Shown here in pieces: positions 35,096-43,851 of a stretch of DNA of 64,000 nucleotides. Origin of the DNA: Roseomonas mucosa ATCC BAA-692 (GTDB lineage Bacteria > Pseudomonadota > Alphaproteobacteria > Acetobacterales > Acetobacteraceae); the NCBI RefSeq assembly GCF_000622225.1, contig NZ_JHWD01000017.1, forward strand, positions 1 to 64,000, in the 5' to 3' direction. The position numbers were made by a program, and so were the translations under genes. Positions within the stretch are counted from its first letter, which is position 1, and every line of letters begins with the position of its first letter. Under the pieces are notes generated by a model that was not told the origin of the DNA, searched no databases, and was given only the letters and a program-made list of their open reading frames with translations.

Positions 35096-36067
35096 TCACT
35101 CGGCCGCGATGCCGATCCCCCGGTCGCGGCTGGTCCGGCGCTCCTGTGCCGCGGCGAGGCGCTCCATCTTGCGCAGGTCCGCCGGGGACAGGCGCATCGC
35201 CGCATCCACCCAGACATCGACGATGTCGCGCAGCTCCTTCAGCGTCACCGGCGCGGCGATGTGGCGGGCGCGGAACACCGCCTGCATCGCGTTGTGCCGG
35301 CGGCCCTGTCCGGCGATGTACTGCCGCAGCTCCTCGTCGCCCTGGCCCGGGGTCAGCAGCATGTCCACCAGGCCCAGCTCATGCAGTTCCTCGGCGGTGT
35401 AGATGCGGCCGCTCAGGATCATGCGCTCGGCCTGCACCGCGCCGATGCGGCGGGCAATCAGGCTGTAGGCGCCCATGCCGGGGAACAGGTTGAACAGCAC
35501 CTCCGGCAGGCCGAACTTGGTGCCCCGCTCCGCCGCGATCAGGTTGCAGGACAGCGCCGTCTCGAAGCCGCCGCCCAGCGCGTCGCCCTGCACCAGCGCG
35601 ATGGTCACGACCGGGGCGCCGTAGCTGACGAGGTTGTTGTACACCACGTCGATGCAGCGGTGCGCGTAGTGCTGCAGCAGCACCCGCTGCTCCTTGCGCA
35701 CCGCCTCGGCGAAGAGCTTCAGGTCGCCGCCCATGTTGAAGATGCCGGGAATGCCCGAGGCCACGACGAAATAGTCGAAGGGGCGCTTCTCGCCAGCCTG
35801 GGCCAGCCAGCGGGCGACATCCGCCTGCATCTCGGTCAGGTCGCGCAGCACGCCCGGCGAGACGCAAGGGCGGCCCTGCGGCACCAGGTGGCACCAGAAG
35901 GTGCGGGCCTCGGCATCCAGGCGGACGCGGATATCGGCGAAGTCCTTGTCCAGGACCAGGCTGCCATCCGTGGCGATGGGGCTGAGGCCCTGGATCTCCA
36001 TGCGGGCGGAGACCAGCTGGTGCTGTACCGGTGAGTTGGGGAAGGAAGTGGTGGAGAAGTAGGTCAT
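35096..36067 (-). CDS. rpfF: DSF-family signal synthase (RpfF-like crotonase)
   Basis: A 323-residue crotonase-fold enzyme that, in its family, makes cis-2-unsaturated fatty acid signals by dehydrating and then releasing 3-hydroxyacyl-ACP. The two catalytic glutamates lie 20 residues apart, Glu169 in DALGGGFETALSC and Glu189 in FGLPEVLFNLFPGMGAYS, exactly as in Xanthomonas RpfF. The oxyanion-hole region GIPGIFNMGGDLKLFAEAV and the N-terminal extension before it also fit RpfF rather than ordinary enoyl-CoA hydratases. It converges on the RpfC-like kinase with 112 bases between stops. A second ATG at codon 23 (MEIQGLSPI) is a possible start. Confidence 0.87.
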   Translation of the reverse strand: MTYFSTTSFPNSPVQHQLVSARMEIQGLSPIATDGSLVLDKDFADIRVRLDAEARTFWCHLVPQGRPCVSPGVLRDLTEMQADVARWLAQAGEKRPFDYFVVASGIPGIFNMGGDLKLFAEAVRKEQRVLLQHYAHRCIDVVYNNLVSYGAPVVTIALVQGDALGGGFETALSCNLIAAERGTKFGLPEVLFNLFPGMGAYSLIARRIGAVQAERMILSGRIYTAEELHELGLVDMLLTPGQGDEELRQYIAGQGRRHNAMQAVFRARHIAAPVTLKELRDIVDVWVDAAMRLSPADLRKMERLAAAQERRTSRDRGIGIAAE

Positions 36068-36494
36068 GGAAGAGCCTTTTTCTAAGGAACGCGGACACCC
36101 CTCTCGCCCAGCGTGCGGGCGGGGGCACCGGCATTCTGAATAAGGCCCTCCCCGCCGTCTTTGTCCGCATCAGCTCGTGCGAAAGGAATCGTGTGGCGGG
36201 GAAAGAAGCGGAGGCACCAATATTTGTTTCTTATTAGAAACAAAATGGCAGATGCTTCGCAATCCCCCGCGGATGCCGGTGCCGCGCTTCTGGAAGGCTG
36301 CGCGTTCGGGACCTGGCCACGGAGGGAACGCAGCCCCCGGTGCCGGCTCCCCGTCCTGGTGTCGGTCTCTTCCCGCGCGCTCCATCTCGGCGCTCTTTCG
36401 ATGGGCGGCCCGGCGGATGGTGCCGGCCCGTTTCGGCCCGCCGCCACACAGGCGGCGGATGGCGGCGGCGTACGCAGGTGCCGCCGGAGGGGGC
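36068..36494. other. Intergenic region upstream of rpfF
   Basis: About 430 bases without a convincing gene. An A+T-rich island at about 36215-36250 contains the palindrome reported separately and is probably part of the rpfF promoter region. The segment 36290-36490 is GC-rich and shows nothing recognisable. Confidence 0.5.
36223..36244. promoter_or_regulatory. Perfect A+T-rich palindrome upstream of rpfF
   Basis: Arms TTTGTTTCT and AGAAACAAA are perfect complements around TATT. It lies 156 bases upstream of the rpfF start inside an A+T-rich island of an otherwise GC-rich genome. No T-run follows, so an operator is more likely than a terminator. Confidence 0.45.
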
Positions 36495-37031
36495 TCAGGC
36501 TCCTGCCGGGAACGGCGCCCAGGCCAGGTCCTTCTCCGCCACCAGGCTTGGGGCGGTCGGCCATTCGATGGCGAAGCCCGGATCGTCGTAGCGGAATCCG
36601 TCCGCGAAGCCCGGCGCGAAGGGCGTGGACATGCTGTAGGTCACTTCCACGTCGTCGGTCAGGGTCAGGAAGCCATGGGCGCAGCCGGTGGGGATATAGA
36701 GGCTCAGATCCTCGTCCTGCCCCAGCCGGAATCCCTGCCATGTCCCGAAGCTCGGCGAATCGCGCCGGACATCCGCCACCACGTCGAAGATCGTGCCGCG
36801 GACGCAGCGCACCAGCTTCACCTCCTCATAGGGTGGCCGCTGGTAGTGCATGCCCCGCAGCGTCCCGGCGCGCCGCGTCACGGAGGTGCTGCTCTGCACG
36901 AAGCGGCCATTGAGGCCGCGCTCCGTGAACTCCTTCTCGCAGAAGGTGCGACCGAAGGAGCCCCGTTCGTCGCGGTGGCGCTCGATCACAATGGCCCAGA
37001 GGCCCTCGATCCTGGTAGATTGGAAGATCAT
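36495..37031 (-). CDS. dTDP-4-dehydrorhamnose 3,5-epimerase family protein (RmlC-like)
   Basis: A 178-residue cupin-fold epimerase. The start MIFQSTRIEGLWAIVIERHRDERGSFGRTFCEKEF, the catalytic segment TLRGMHYQRPPYEEVKLVRCVRGTIFDVVADVR with His62, and the C-terminal YIPTGCAHGFLTLTDDVEVTYSMSTPF all match RmlC. It would epimerise a nucleotide-linked 4-keto sugar for surface polysaccharide. No other rml genes are nearby, so it probably makes a different sugar or supplements a distant cluster. Start ATG 37031 is 46 bases from the divergent DUF4910 gene, with an A+T-rich shared promoter between. Confidence 0.88.
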   Translation of the reverse strand: MIFQSTRIEGLWAIVIERHRDERGSFGRTFCEKEFTERGLNGRFVQSSTSVTRRAGTLRGMHYQRPPYEEVKLVRCVRGTIFDVVADVRRDSPSFGTWQGFRLGQDEDLSLYIPTGCAHGFLTLTDDVEVTYSMSTPFAPGFADGFRYDDPGFAIEWPTAPSLVAEKDLAWAPFPAGA

Positions 37032-37077
37032 TTTACTGTCTTTATACCAATATTGAGATGAAGCGAAGGGTTTTCCG

Positions 37078-38406
37078 ATGAGTGGGCTTGGCCAGGAATT
37101 GCATGGACATGTGGAGGCGCTGTTTCCGATCTGCCGGAGCATCACCGGGACGGGCCTGCGGCAGACGCTGCGCTACATCTCCGACCGCATCGGGCTGGAG
37201 ATCCATGAGGTGCCCAGCGGCACGCCGGTTCTGGACTGGGAGGTGCCGGAGGAATGGACGGTGCGGGGCGCCCGGATCGAACGCCTGAACGGCGAGACGG
37301 TGGTAGATTTCCGCGACAACAACCTGCACCTCGTGCAGTACAGCCTGCCGGTGGACCGGGTGGTGCCGCGGGAGGAGCTGGAGCGGCACCTGCATAGCCT
37401 GCCGGACCAGCCGGACCTCATCCCCTACCGCACCGGCTACTACGCAAGGAGCTGGGGTTTCTGCCTGACGCAGAACCAGCGCGACGCGATGCAGGACGAG
37501 GCCTACCGCGTCGTGGTGGATACCACCCTGGCGCCCGGCGCGCTCAGCTATGGCGAGCTGTTCCTGCCGGGCGAGAGCGGGGAGGAGTTCCTCTTCTCCA
37601 TCCATTGCTGCCACCCCTCGCTGGCCAACGACAACCTCGCCTCCATCGCCGTGGCCATGGCACTGGCGGATTCGCAGAAGCGGCGGAACGGCCGGAAGCT
37701 GGGCCTGCGCTTCGTCTTCCTGCCCGGCACGATCGGCGCCATCACCTGGCTGGCCCGCAACCGCGATACGGTCGGGCGGATCCGGCACGGGCTGGTGCTG
37801 AGCTGCCTGGGCGATGCCGGAGGGCTGACCTACAAGCGTTCCCGCCGCGGCGATGCGCCGGTGGACCGCTACGCCACGCATGTGCTGGCGGAGGAAGGCT
37901 TCGCCGAGCGCGTGCTGCCCTTCATCCCCTATGGCTATGACGAGCGGCAGTACTGCTCGCCCGGCTTCAACCTGCCGGTCGGCTGCCTGATGCGCTCGCC
38001 CAACGGCAGCTTTCCGGAATACCACACCTCCGCCGACAACCCCTCGCTGGTGAAGCCGGAATCGCTGGAGCATTCGCTGATGGCGCTGGAGCGGGTCGTG
38101 GCGATGGCGGAGGCGGACTACATCCCCCTCAACATGCAGCCCTATGGCGAGCCGCAGCTCGGCCGGCGTGGCCTCTACAAGGCCATCGGCGGCCAGCACG
38201 ACCAGGAGGATGCGCGCGCCCGCTTCGACCAGATGACCGTCTTCTGGGTGCTGAACCTCGCCGACGGCACGCATTCCCTGCTGGACATCGCGGAACGCGC
38301 GGGCAAGCCCTTCCCGGCCGTCGCGGCGGCAGCGCGGGCGCTGTCGGAGGCCGGGCTGCTGGTGCCGGCGGAAGGCCGGACCATCGGGCAGGACCGGGCG
38401 GGCTGA
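37078..38406 (+). CDS. DUF4910 peptidase-like protein with C-terminal winged helix
   Basis: A 442-residue protein of the DUF4910/DUF2172 family, with an M28 aminopeptidase-like fold. Candidate metal ligands are His176, His179 and Asp185 in FSIHCCHPSLANDNLASIAV, the Asp in SCLGDAGGLTYK, and His in FPEYHTSADN. Residues about 370-442 (DQMTVFWVLNLADGTHSLLDIAERAGKPF) form a small winged-helix-like tail. Such proteins occur in polysaccharide and natural product clusters, but their reaction is not established. It is divergent from the RmlC-like gene, which fits a surface-sugar role. Confidence 0.8.
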   Translation: MSGLGQELHGHVEALFPICRSITGTGLRQTLRYISDRIGLEIHEVPSGTPVLDWEVPEEWTVRGARIERLNGETVVDFRDNNLHLVQYSLPVDRVVPREELERHLHSLPDQPDLIPYRTGYYARSWGFCLTQNQRDAMQDEAYRVVVDTTLAPGALSYGELFLPGESGEEFLFSIHCCHPSLANDNLASIAVAMALADSQKRRNGRKLGLRFVFLPGTIGAITWLARNRDTVGRIRHGLVLSCLGDAGGLTYKRSRRGDAPVDRYATHVLAEEGFAERVLPFIPYGYDERQYCSPGFNLPVGCLMRSPNGSFPEYHTSADNPSLVKPESLEHSLMALERVVAMAEADYIPLNMQPYGEPQLGRRGLYKAIGGQHDQEDARARFDQMTVFWVLNLADGTHSLLDIAERAGKPFPAVAAAARALSEAGLLVPAEGRTIGQDRAG

Positions 38407-38450
38407 TCAATCCAGGACGCGCGAATCACACTTCCGGCGTTGCGCTGACC

Positions 38451-38574
38451 CTGGGGGAAAGGCTCCGCCTTTCCCCCGGACCCCCTATCCGCCAGGACGC
38501 TGCGCGCCCTGGACCCGATGAGTTGGTCCTTGCTGCCGCCGGATCGCGCCGGAGAGCCTGGCTTTCCGGCGGAG
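38451..38574 (-). repeat. Dispersed intergenic element, copy E (inverted, one half)
   Basis: In reverse orientation it starts with the right-end hairpin GGGGGAAAGGC-TCC-GCCTTTCCCCC, GGACCCCCTATCCGCCAGGAC, the complement of GGGTCCAGGG, then CCGGATCGCGCCGGAGAGCC and its partner. The other half is absent where the glycosyltransferase 3' end begins. Confidence 0.75.
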
Positions 38575-38644
38575 TGGGGGTCCGCCGGGGGCCATGGCAA
38601 CCCAACCGGGGGAAAATTCTGCCCCCTGCATCATTGTCGCGCCG

Positions 38645-39910
38645 TCAGGGAACTGGGTTCGGTGTCTCCGCCGGAACGGCTCGGAGTGGAGCCAGAAGCG
38701 CCTCCACGCGCCGCGTTTCCGGGAGCAGGTCGTGACGCTCCAGCGGGGTGCGTTGCCGCAGCGCCGGGCTGGCGGCAACCACGGCCTCCCAGGCCCGGCC
38801 GAAGCTGGGCTGCGCCAGGAGGGCTGCCAGGGCCGGACCTTCCAGCCCGAATCCGGCGGCCTCCGCCGCGACGGCGTCCAGAGGGGCCCGGAAAAGCCGG
38901 CGCGCCAGCGCCCGCAGCCGGTAGCGCCGGGCGGCATCGAGGGCCGGTTCCAGCCGCCCCTCGATCGGGGCATCGGTGGCGCCGATCAGGAAGCGCATCG
39001 TATCCGCCATGCCGCCCTGGGCGCGGCCATGGAGGCGGCAGGACACCTCCACCACCGCCTCCGGCGCATGGCGCAGGCGCGCGTCGATCCGCCGCAGCGC
39101 GTCGCAGAAGGCCCGGTCCTCTCCCAGGGCCTGCGAGGGCAGCCCGCCGGCACGGCGATAGGCATCCAGGGCCACGGCCATGCTGGCTCCCGATTCGCAG
39201 TCGTGCCGGGGCCAGGGATCGGCCGGGTCGGGGTCCAGCCGCGCCGCCAGCTCCACCAGCAGGGAATCATAACGCTCCTCCTCCGCGCTGCGCTGGCGCA
39301 GGGCAGCGGGAAGGGCGCGCTCATGCTCCTCAGGGTCCACGGTGATCAGGCCCAGCACCGCATCCGCCCCGGCCTCCAGCGCCAGGAGGTTGCGCGCCAC
39401 CCAGTCCCGCGCCGGGCGGCCATCCGCATCCGTGGTCAGCAGCACGGCATCCGGCACGGCGTCCCGCTCCAGCCAGAAGGCGGCGGCCTCCATGGCGCGG
39501 CGCCGCGCCTCGCCGGCATGGGCCAGCTCGGGCGGCAGGCTTTCCTCCAACACCAGCAGCGGGAAAGGCAGGCGCCCCGCCATGTCCCGCGCCAGGGCGG
39601 CGGTGCCGTCCCGGCTGTTGTTGACCAGCAGGACCACGCCGAAGCGGCCCGGGGCCAGCGGGAGGCCGTCGGGCATGGCCTGCGCGGCCAGGGCGGCGAG
39701 GCAGACGGGCATCGCCTCGGCCTCGTCACGGGCGGGGATGGCAACCAGGGCGGGCGGGGGCGGACCGGGCGGAAGGCGAAGCTGCAGGCTCTCGCGGAAG
39801 ACAGGCAAGGATCGGTCCCTGACAGTGGCGGGCGCTGAACGCCCGGATTTTCCGGGGCGTTTCATGACCGATGCGACAGGCGGCGGGAAGCGTCTTTCCG
39901 CTGTTTCCAA
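38645..39910 (-). CDS. Family 2 glycosyltransferase
   Basis: A 421-residue cytoplasmic protein with a GT-A fold. ALVAIPARDEAEAMPVCLAALAAQ is the typical nucleotide-sugar strand, followed by VVLLVNNSRDGTAALARD and the DxD-like LLTTDADGRPARDWV. PWPRHDCESGASMAVALDAYRRAGGLPSQALGEDRAFCDALR is the acceptor region of GT2 enzymes. There are no transmembrane helices. ATG 39910 or 39865 (MKRPGKSGRSAP) could be the start. The donor and acceptor sugars are unknown. Nearby surface-sugar genes (RmlC-like, DUF4910) give weak context. Confidence 0.8.
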   Translation of the reverse strand: METAERRFPPPVASVMKRPGKSGRSAPATVRDRSLPVFRESLQLRLPPGPPPPALVAIPARDEAEAMPVCLAALAAQAMPDGLPLAPGRFGVVLLVNNSRDGTAALARDMAGRLPFPLLVLEESLPPELAHAGEARRRAMEAAAFWLERDAVPDAVLLTTDADGRPARDWVARNLLALEAGADAVLGLITVDPEEHERALPAALRQRSAEEERYDSLLVELAARLDPDPADPWPRHDCESGASMAVALDAYRRAGGLPSQALGEDRAFCDALRRIDARLRHAPEAVVEVSCRLHGRAQGGMADTMRFLIGATDAPIEGRLEPALDAARRYRLRALARRLFRAPLDAVAAEAAGFGLEGPALAALLAQPSFGRAWEAVVAASPALRQRTPLERHDLLPETRRVEALLAPLRAVPAETPNPVP

Positions 39911-40156
39911 AGGGGGATGCGCGGTTCCGGCCTGCCCCCGCCAGGCGCCCCGGTCACGCTGCCTGACGCATCGCGATCATGGGCGCCGGTGATTGGCGCC
40001 GACCGGACAGGGGGTCTAACCTGTCCCGCAGCGCCGTTGTCCGGCCCTCATACCCGGCTTCTCCATGCCCCTGGCACGGGGCATGCTCCGGTCGCCTGCC
40101 CGATCGCGCGATCCCGGCCCATTCCCGCCGGCGGTCGCCCCGTCCTGGAGTGACAC

Positions 40157-40744
40157 ATGCCCGATACGATCGACACCGCCGCGCTGGACCGGCTCTTCCG
40201 CGCCGCCCGTTCGCAGAACAAGTGGCAGGATCGGCCCATCTCCGAGGCTCAGCTACGCGAGATCTACGACCTGCTGAAGCTTGGTCCGACCGCCGGCAAC
40301 AGCTCCCCCGCCCGCTTCGTCTTCGTCACCTCCCCGGAGGGCAAGGAGAAGCTGCGCCCCGCCCTTTCGAGCGGCAACCTGGAAAAGACGATGAGCGCCC
40401 CGGTCGTGGCCATCGCCGCCTATGACCTGGACTTCACCGAGCAGTTGCCGAAGCTCTTCCCGCACATGGATGCCCGCCCCTGGTACGCGGACCCCGAGGT
40501 GCGGCAGGTCAACGCCTTCCGCAACGGCAGCCTCCAGGCCGCCTACCTGATCATGGCGGCACGCGCCGTCGGGCTGGATGCAGGGCCGATGAGTGGCTTC
40601 AACAACGCCCTGGTGGACGAGGCCTTCTTCGCCGGCACGCGGATCAAGTCCAACATGCTGGTGAACCTGGGCCATGGCGACCCCGCCGGGGTGCGCGACC
40701 GCCTGCCGCGCCTGAGCTTCGAGGAAGCCTGCCGCATCGCCTGA
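40157..40744 (+). CDS. Malonic semialdehyde reductase (RutE/HadB-like nitroreductase)
   Basis: A 195-residue FMN-dependent nitroreductase-fold protein of the RutE/HadB branch. Supporting segments are [44 protein letters not shown] (FMN-binding Arg/Ser), [51 protein letters not shown] and the C-terminal [24 protein letters not shown]. RutE reduces malonic semialdehyde to 3-hydroxypropionate in pyrimidine degradation. No other rut genes are here, so it may be a general aldehyde or quinone reductase. Confidence 0.88.
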   Translation: MPDTIDTAALDRLFRAARSQNKWQDRPISEAQLREIYDLLKLGPTAGNSSPARFVFVTSPEGKEKLRPALSSGNLEKTMSAPVVAIAAYDLDFTEQLPKLFPHMDARPWYADPEVRQVNAFRNGSLQAAYLIMAARAVGLDAGPMSGFNNALVDEAFFAGTRIKSNMLVNLGHGDPAGVRDRLPRLSFEEACRIA

Positions 40745-40824
40745 CCCGGCGGATGGCGGCCTTATCCGAGGCCGCCACGATCCGTCCGCCGGTCTGCAGC
40801 GCTTCATGGCCTGCCGTCGCGCCA

Positions 40825-40950
40825 TCCCGGAGGCAAGGCTTCGCCTTTCCCCCGGACCCCCTCATCCGCCAGGACCCTGCGGGTACTGGACCCATTTTCG
40901 TTGGCGCTCGCCGATGCCGGATCGCGCCGGAGAGCAATGGCTCTCCGGCA
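40825..40950 (-). repeat. Dispersed intergenic element, copy F (inverted, one half)
   Basis: Reverse orientation: GGAGGCAAGGCTTCGCCTTT, CCCCCGGACCCCC, TCATCCGCCAGGACCCTGCGG, CTGGACCC, TTCGTTGGCGCTCG, then GCCGGAGAGC-AATG-GCTCTCCGGC. It corresponds to the right half of copies B and G. Lies between the RutE-like gene and the response regulator. Confidence 0.75.
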
Positions 40951-40996
40951 GCCGCCACAGGGAACCGTCAGAGGGATAAGGAGGCCGCCGGCCGAA

Positions 40997-41713
40997 TCAG
41001 GCCGCCAGACGTCCCGCGGCCGGGTCGAGGCGGTAGCCGCCGCCTTCGGTCAGCAACAGGGAGGCATTCGCCGGGTCCTGCTCGATCTTCTGGCGAAGGC
41101 GGTAGATATGGGTTTCCAGCGTATGCGTGGTCACCGCCGCGTTGTAGCCCCAGACCTCGTTCAGCAGCACCTGCCGAGCCACCGGACGACCGCCGGCGCG
41201 GTAGAGGAACTTCAGGATCGAGCATTCCTTCTCGGTCAGCCGGATGCGGCGGTTCTTCACCGTGTCCTGCAGCACCTTGGCGGCCGGGCGGAAGGTATAG
41301 GGGCCGACCACGAAGACGGCGTCCTCGCTGTTGTCGAAGACCCGCAGCTGGGCCCGGAGGCGGGCCAGCAACTCGTTGATCCGAAAAGGTTTGGCGATGT
41401 AGTCGTTGGCGCCGGCATCCAGCCCGCGCACCACGTCGCTCTCCCCGTCGGCGCCGGTCAGCATGATGATCGGCACACGTACCCCATCACGCCGCAGCTT
41501 GGCGCAGAGGTCGCGGCCATTGCCATCGGGCAGGCCGATATCGAGCAGCACCGCGTCGTAACGCGCACTGGGCTCCAGCAGGGCATGCTCCGCCTGCTCG
41601 GCCGTCCCGGCCTCATGCACCGCGAACTCCCCATCAAGGGATAATTGTTCGCTCAGAGTGGCGCGAAGCGCCGGGTCATCATCCACGATCAGGACAGGCC
41701 GGGGGCCGGACAT
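40997..41713 (-). CDS. Orphan OmpR/PhoB-type response regulator
   Basis: A 238-residue two-domain regulator. The receiver has PVLIVDDDPALRATL, phosphoacceptor Asp58 in AVLLDIGLPDG, LTGADGESDVVRGLDAGANDYIAKPF with the conserved Lys. The C-terminal winged helix reads LTEKECSILKFLYRAGGRPVARQVLLNEVWGYNAAVTTHTLETHIYRLRQKIEQDP, which binds DNA. No sensor kinase is adjacent, so its partner is unknown. It is divergent from ribA with 236 bases between, which may hold its own promoter. Confidence 0.92.
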   Translation of the reverse strand: MSGPRPVLIVDDDPALRATLSEQLSLDGEFAVHEAGTAEQAEHALLEPSARYDAVLLDIGLPDGNGRDLCAKLRRDGVRVPIIMLTGADGESDVVRGLDAGANDYIAKPFRINELLARLRAQLRVFDNSEDAVFVVGPYTFRPAAKVLQDTVKNRRIRLTEKECSILKFLYRAGGRPVARQVLLNEVWGYNAAVTTHTLETHIYRLRQKIEQDPANASLLLTEGGGYRLDPAAGRLAA

Positions 41714-41949
41714 GCCATCCTCATTGTCGCAACTGTCAAGATTCCCAAGATGCTACAACCGCAGCGTTCCTGGATTGTGCCGACCGGGAACCGGCCATGC
41801 AAGACTTCGCCTCGCGATTTCGTGGCTATTGGAAGATTGGCAAGACTGCAAGGACCGCCATTTTGACAGCCCCGGGGCATTCTGTGTCCATTCCGCATCA
41901 GGCCCTCACGTTTTTCCCTTCCGAACGAACAAAGAGAAGCAACAGAACC

Positions 41950-43122
41950 ATGGATCCCCTGGCCCGGCCCGCACCGGGACGCCCTGATGCCGCATTGGAA
42001 AGCGGCGCCGACAAGGTCCTGCATGTCCAGGCCCTGCGTGGCGTGCACCGTGCCCTGGGGGAACTCCGGCGCGGGACGCCGGTTCTGCTGCGTGGGCCGG
42101 ACGGGAACGGGCTGCTGGTCGGGGCGGCCGAAACGCTCTCGGGCCGGGGGCTCGCGGATTTCGTTCCGGGCCCCATGCCGGGCGATGGGGAGCCGCCGGT
42201 CCTGTTGCTGGAGGCGACGCGTGCCGCCGCCATCCTGGACACCGATCCCGACACGGCGGCCGGGCCCGTTGCCCTGCGGGCCTCGCCCACCCTGCTGAAC
42301 CCGGCGGCGCTCCGTCACCTCGCGGACCCGACGGCGGAGCGCCTGCTGCCGGTGGCACCCGAGCCGGTGCCTGTGCCCCCCCTGGCCCGGGCGGCCCTGG
42401 CACTGGCCAAGCTCGGGCGACTGCTGCCCGCCCTGGTCGCCGCGCCACGCCTGGCCCTGCCGGAAGGGCTGCTCGAAGTGCCGGCGGCCGATATCATCGC
42501 CTATCCGGAAACGGCGGCCACCACCCTGGCCGCCGTGGCCGAGGCCCGCGTGCCGCTGGAAGGTTCCGCCGAGACCCGGATCGTCGCCTTCCGCCCGGCG
42601 GATGGGGGGATCGAGCACCTCGCCATCCTGGTAGGCGAGCCCGAGGCCCTGGCGGCCCGCGGCGGGGCCCCGCTGGCACGGGTGCATTCGGAATGCTTCA
42701 CCGGGGATCTGCTGGGCAGCCTGCGCTGCGACTGCGGCCCGCAACTGCGCGGCGCCATCGCCCGCATGGCAACGGAGGGCAGCGGCGTGCTGCTCTACCT
42801 GGCGCAGGAAGGGCGTGGAATCGGGCTGGTGAACAAGCTGCGCGCCTATGCGCTGCAGGATGGCGGGCTCGACACGCTCGATGCCAACCGGGCGCTCGGC
42901 TATGGCGCCGACGAACGGAACTTCCTGGTCGCGGCGGAGATGCTGCGGGCGTTGCACATCCCGCGCGTGCGGCTGCTGACCAACAACCCGGAAAAGATCG
43001 CCGGCCTCGCCGCCTGCGGCATCGAGGTGGTGGGCCGGGTGCGGCATGCCTTCGTGGCCAATGGCGTCAATGACGGCTATCTGGAAACCAAGGCGCTGCG
43101 CTTCGGCCACCTGCTGAAGTAG
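41950..43122 (+). CDS. ribA: GTP cyclohydrolase II with N-terminal extension
   Basis: A 390-residue enzyme starting riboflavin biosynthesis from GTP. The catalytic domain fills the second half: zinc ligands Cys249, Cys260 and Cys262 in HSECFTGDLLGSLRCDCG, YLAQEGRGIGLVNKLRAYALQ with the catalytic residues, and RLLTNNPEKIAGLAACGIEVVGRV. The first 190 residues (VHRALGELRRGTPVLLRG, GLADFVPGPMPG) resemble the alphaproteobacterial N-terminal extension that replaces a DHBP synthase domain; DHBP synthase motifs are not seen. ATG 41950 is used; longer frames upstream run through noncoding sequence. A TTGACA at 41863-41868 may mark the promoter. Confidence 0.92.
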   Translation: MDPLARPAPGRPDAALESGADKVLHVQALRGVHRALGELRRGTPVLLRGPDGNGLLVGAAETLSGRGLADFVPGPMPGDGEPPVLLLEATRAAAILDTDPDTAAGPVALRASPTLLNPAALRHLADPTAERLLPVAPEPVPVPPLARAALALAKLGRLLPALVAAPRLALPEGLLEVPAADIIAYPETAATTLAAVAEARVPLEGSAETRIVAFRPADGGIEHLAILVGEPEALAARGGAPLARVHSECFTGDLLGSLRCDCGPQLRGAIARMATEGSGVLLYLAQEGRGIGLVNKLRAYALQDGGLDTLDANRALGYGADERNFLVAAEMLRALHIPRVRLLTNNPEKIAGLAACGIEVVGRVRHAFVANGVNDGYLETKALRFGHLLK

Positions 43123-43181
43123 CCGTTCCGGCGTAACGAAGCATTGGCGCAACGACACATTCAGGGAATGCCCCCGACGTG

Positions 43182-43685
43182 ATGGGCCTCGTCCTGCCGG
43201 ATGGCCAGACCACCGGCCATCTGATCCTCGGCCGCGACCGCTGGCCCTGCGCCCTGGGCAAAGGCGGCATCCGCGCCGACAAGGCCGAGGGCGACGGCGC
43301 CACCCCCATCGCGACCCTGCCGCTGCGCCGGGTGCTGTACCGCGCCGACCGCCTGCACCCGCCGGCCTGCGCCGTGCCGGTGGAGCCGATCGCGCCGCGG
43401 GACGGCTGGTGCGACGATCCGGGGCATCCGGACTACAACCGCGCCGTCACCCTGCCGCACCCGGCGCGGCACGAGGAGCTCTGGCGGCCGGACGGGCTCT
43501 ACGACATGGTCGGCGTGCTGGGCTGGAACGACGATCCGGTGGTGCGGGGGCGCGGCAGCGCCATCTTCCTGCATGTCGCCCGCCCGGACCTGGCGCCCAC
43601 CGAAGGCTGCGTCGCCCTGGCCCTGCCGGACCTGCTCTTTGTGCTGTCGAAGGGCCTGACCGGGATCGAGGTCCGCCCCGGCTGA
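43182..43685 (+). CDS. L,D-transpeptidase (YkuD) family protein without obvious signal peptide
   Basis: A 167-residue YkuD-domain protein. The active-site motif reads SAIFLHVARPDLAPTEGCVALALPDL, with His, and Cys in TEGCV. The start GLVLPDGQTTGHLILGRDRWPCALGKGGIRADKAEGDGATPIATLPLRRVLYR is the common front of this branch. L,D-transpeptidases form 3-3 peptidoglycan cross-links in the periplasm, yet no hydrophobic signal is visible at the N-terminus. A GTG one codon upstream (43179) is an alternative start. Followed by the Smr gene in the same direction. Confidence 0.85.
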   Translation: MGLVLPDGQTTGHLILGRDRWPCALGKGGIRADKAEGDGATPIATLPLRRVLYRADRLHPPACAVPVEPIAPRDGWCDDPGHPDYNRAVTLPHPARHEELWRPDGLYDMVGVLGWNDDPVVRGRGSAIFLHVARPDLAPTEGCVALALPDLLFVLSKGLTGIEVRPG

Positions 43686-43851
43686 GCCCGGCCGCGCCAC
43701 CCGGCGGCTGCCGCGCAGCATGGCACGCCCTTGGAACGAGCGTTTGCACCGGACCTGTTTCGGGGCCATTCAGGGAACCGGCGGCCGCCGCGGGCCCCGT
43801 CCCTTCAACGGCATGGCTTTTCCCCTTGGCTTTCCTGGCTGGCAACCGCCC

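Noticed and set aside
32338-35217. A 959-codon open frame on the minus strand
   Set aside because: It is the antisense shadow of the hybrid kinase, whose HisKA, ATPase, receiver and Hpt motifs are clear on the plus strand.
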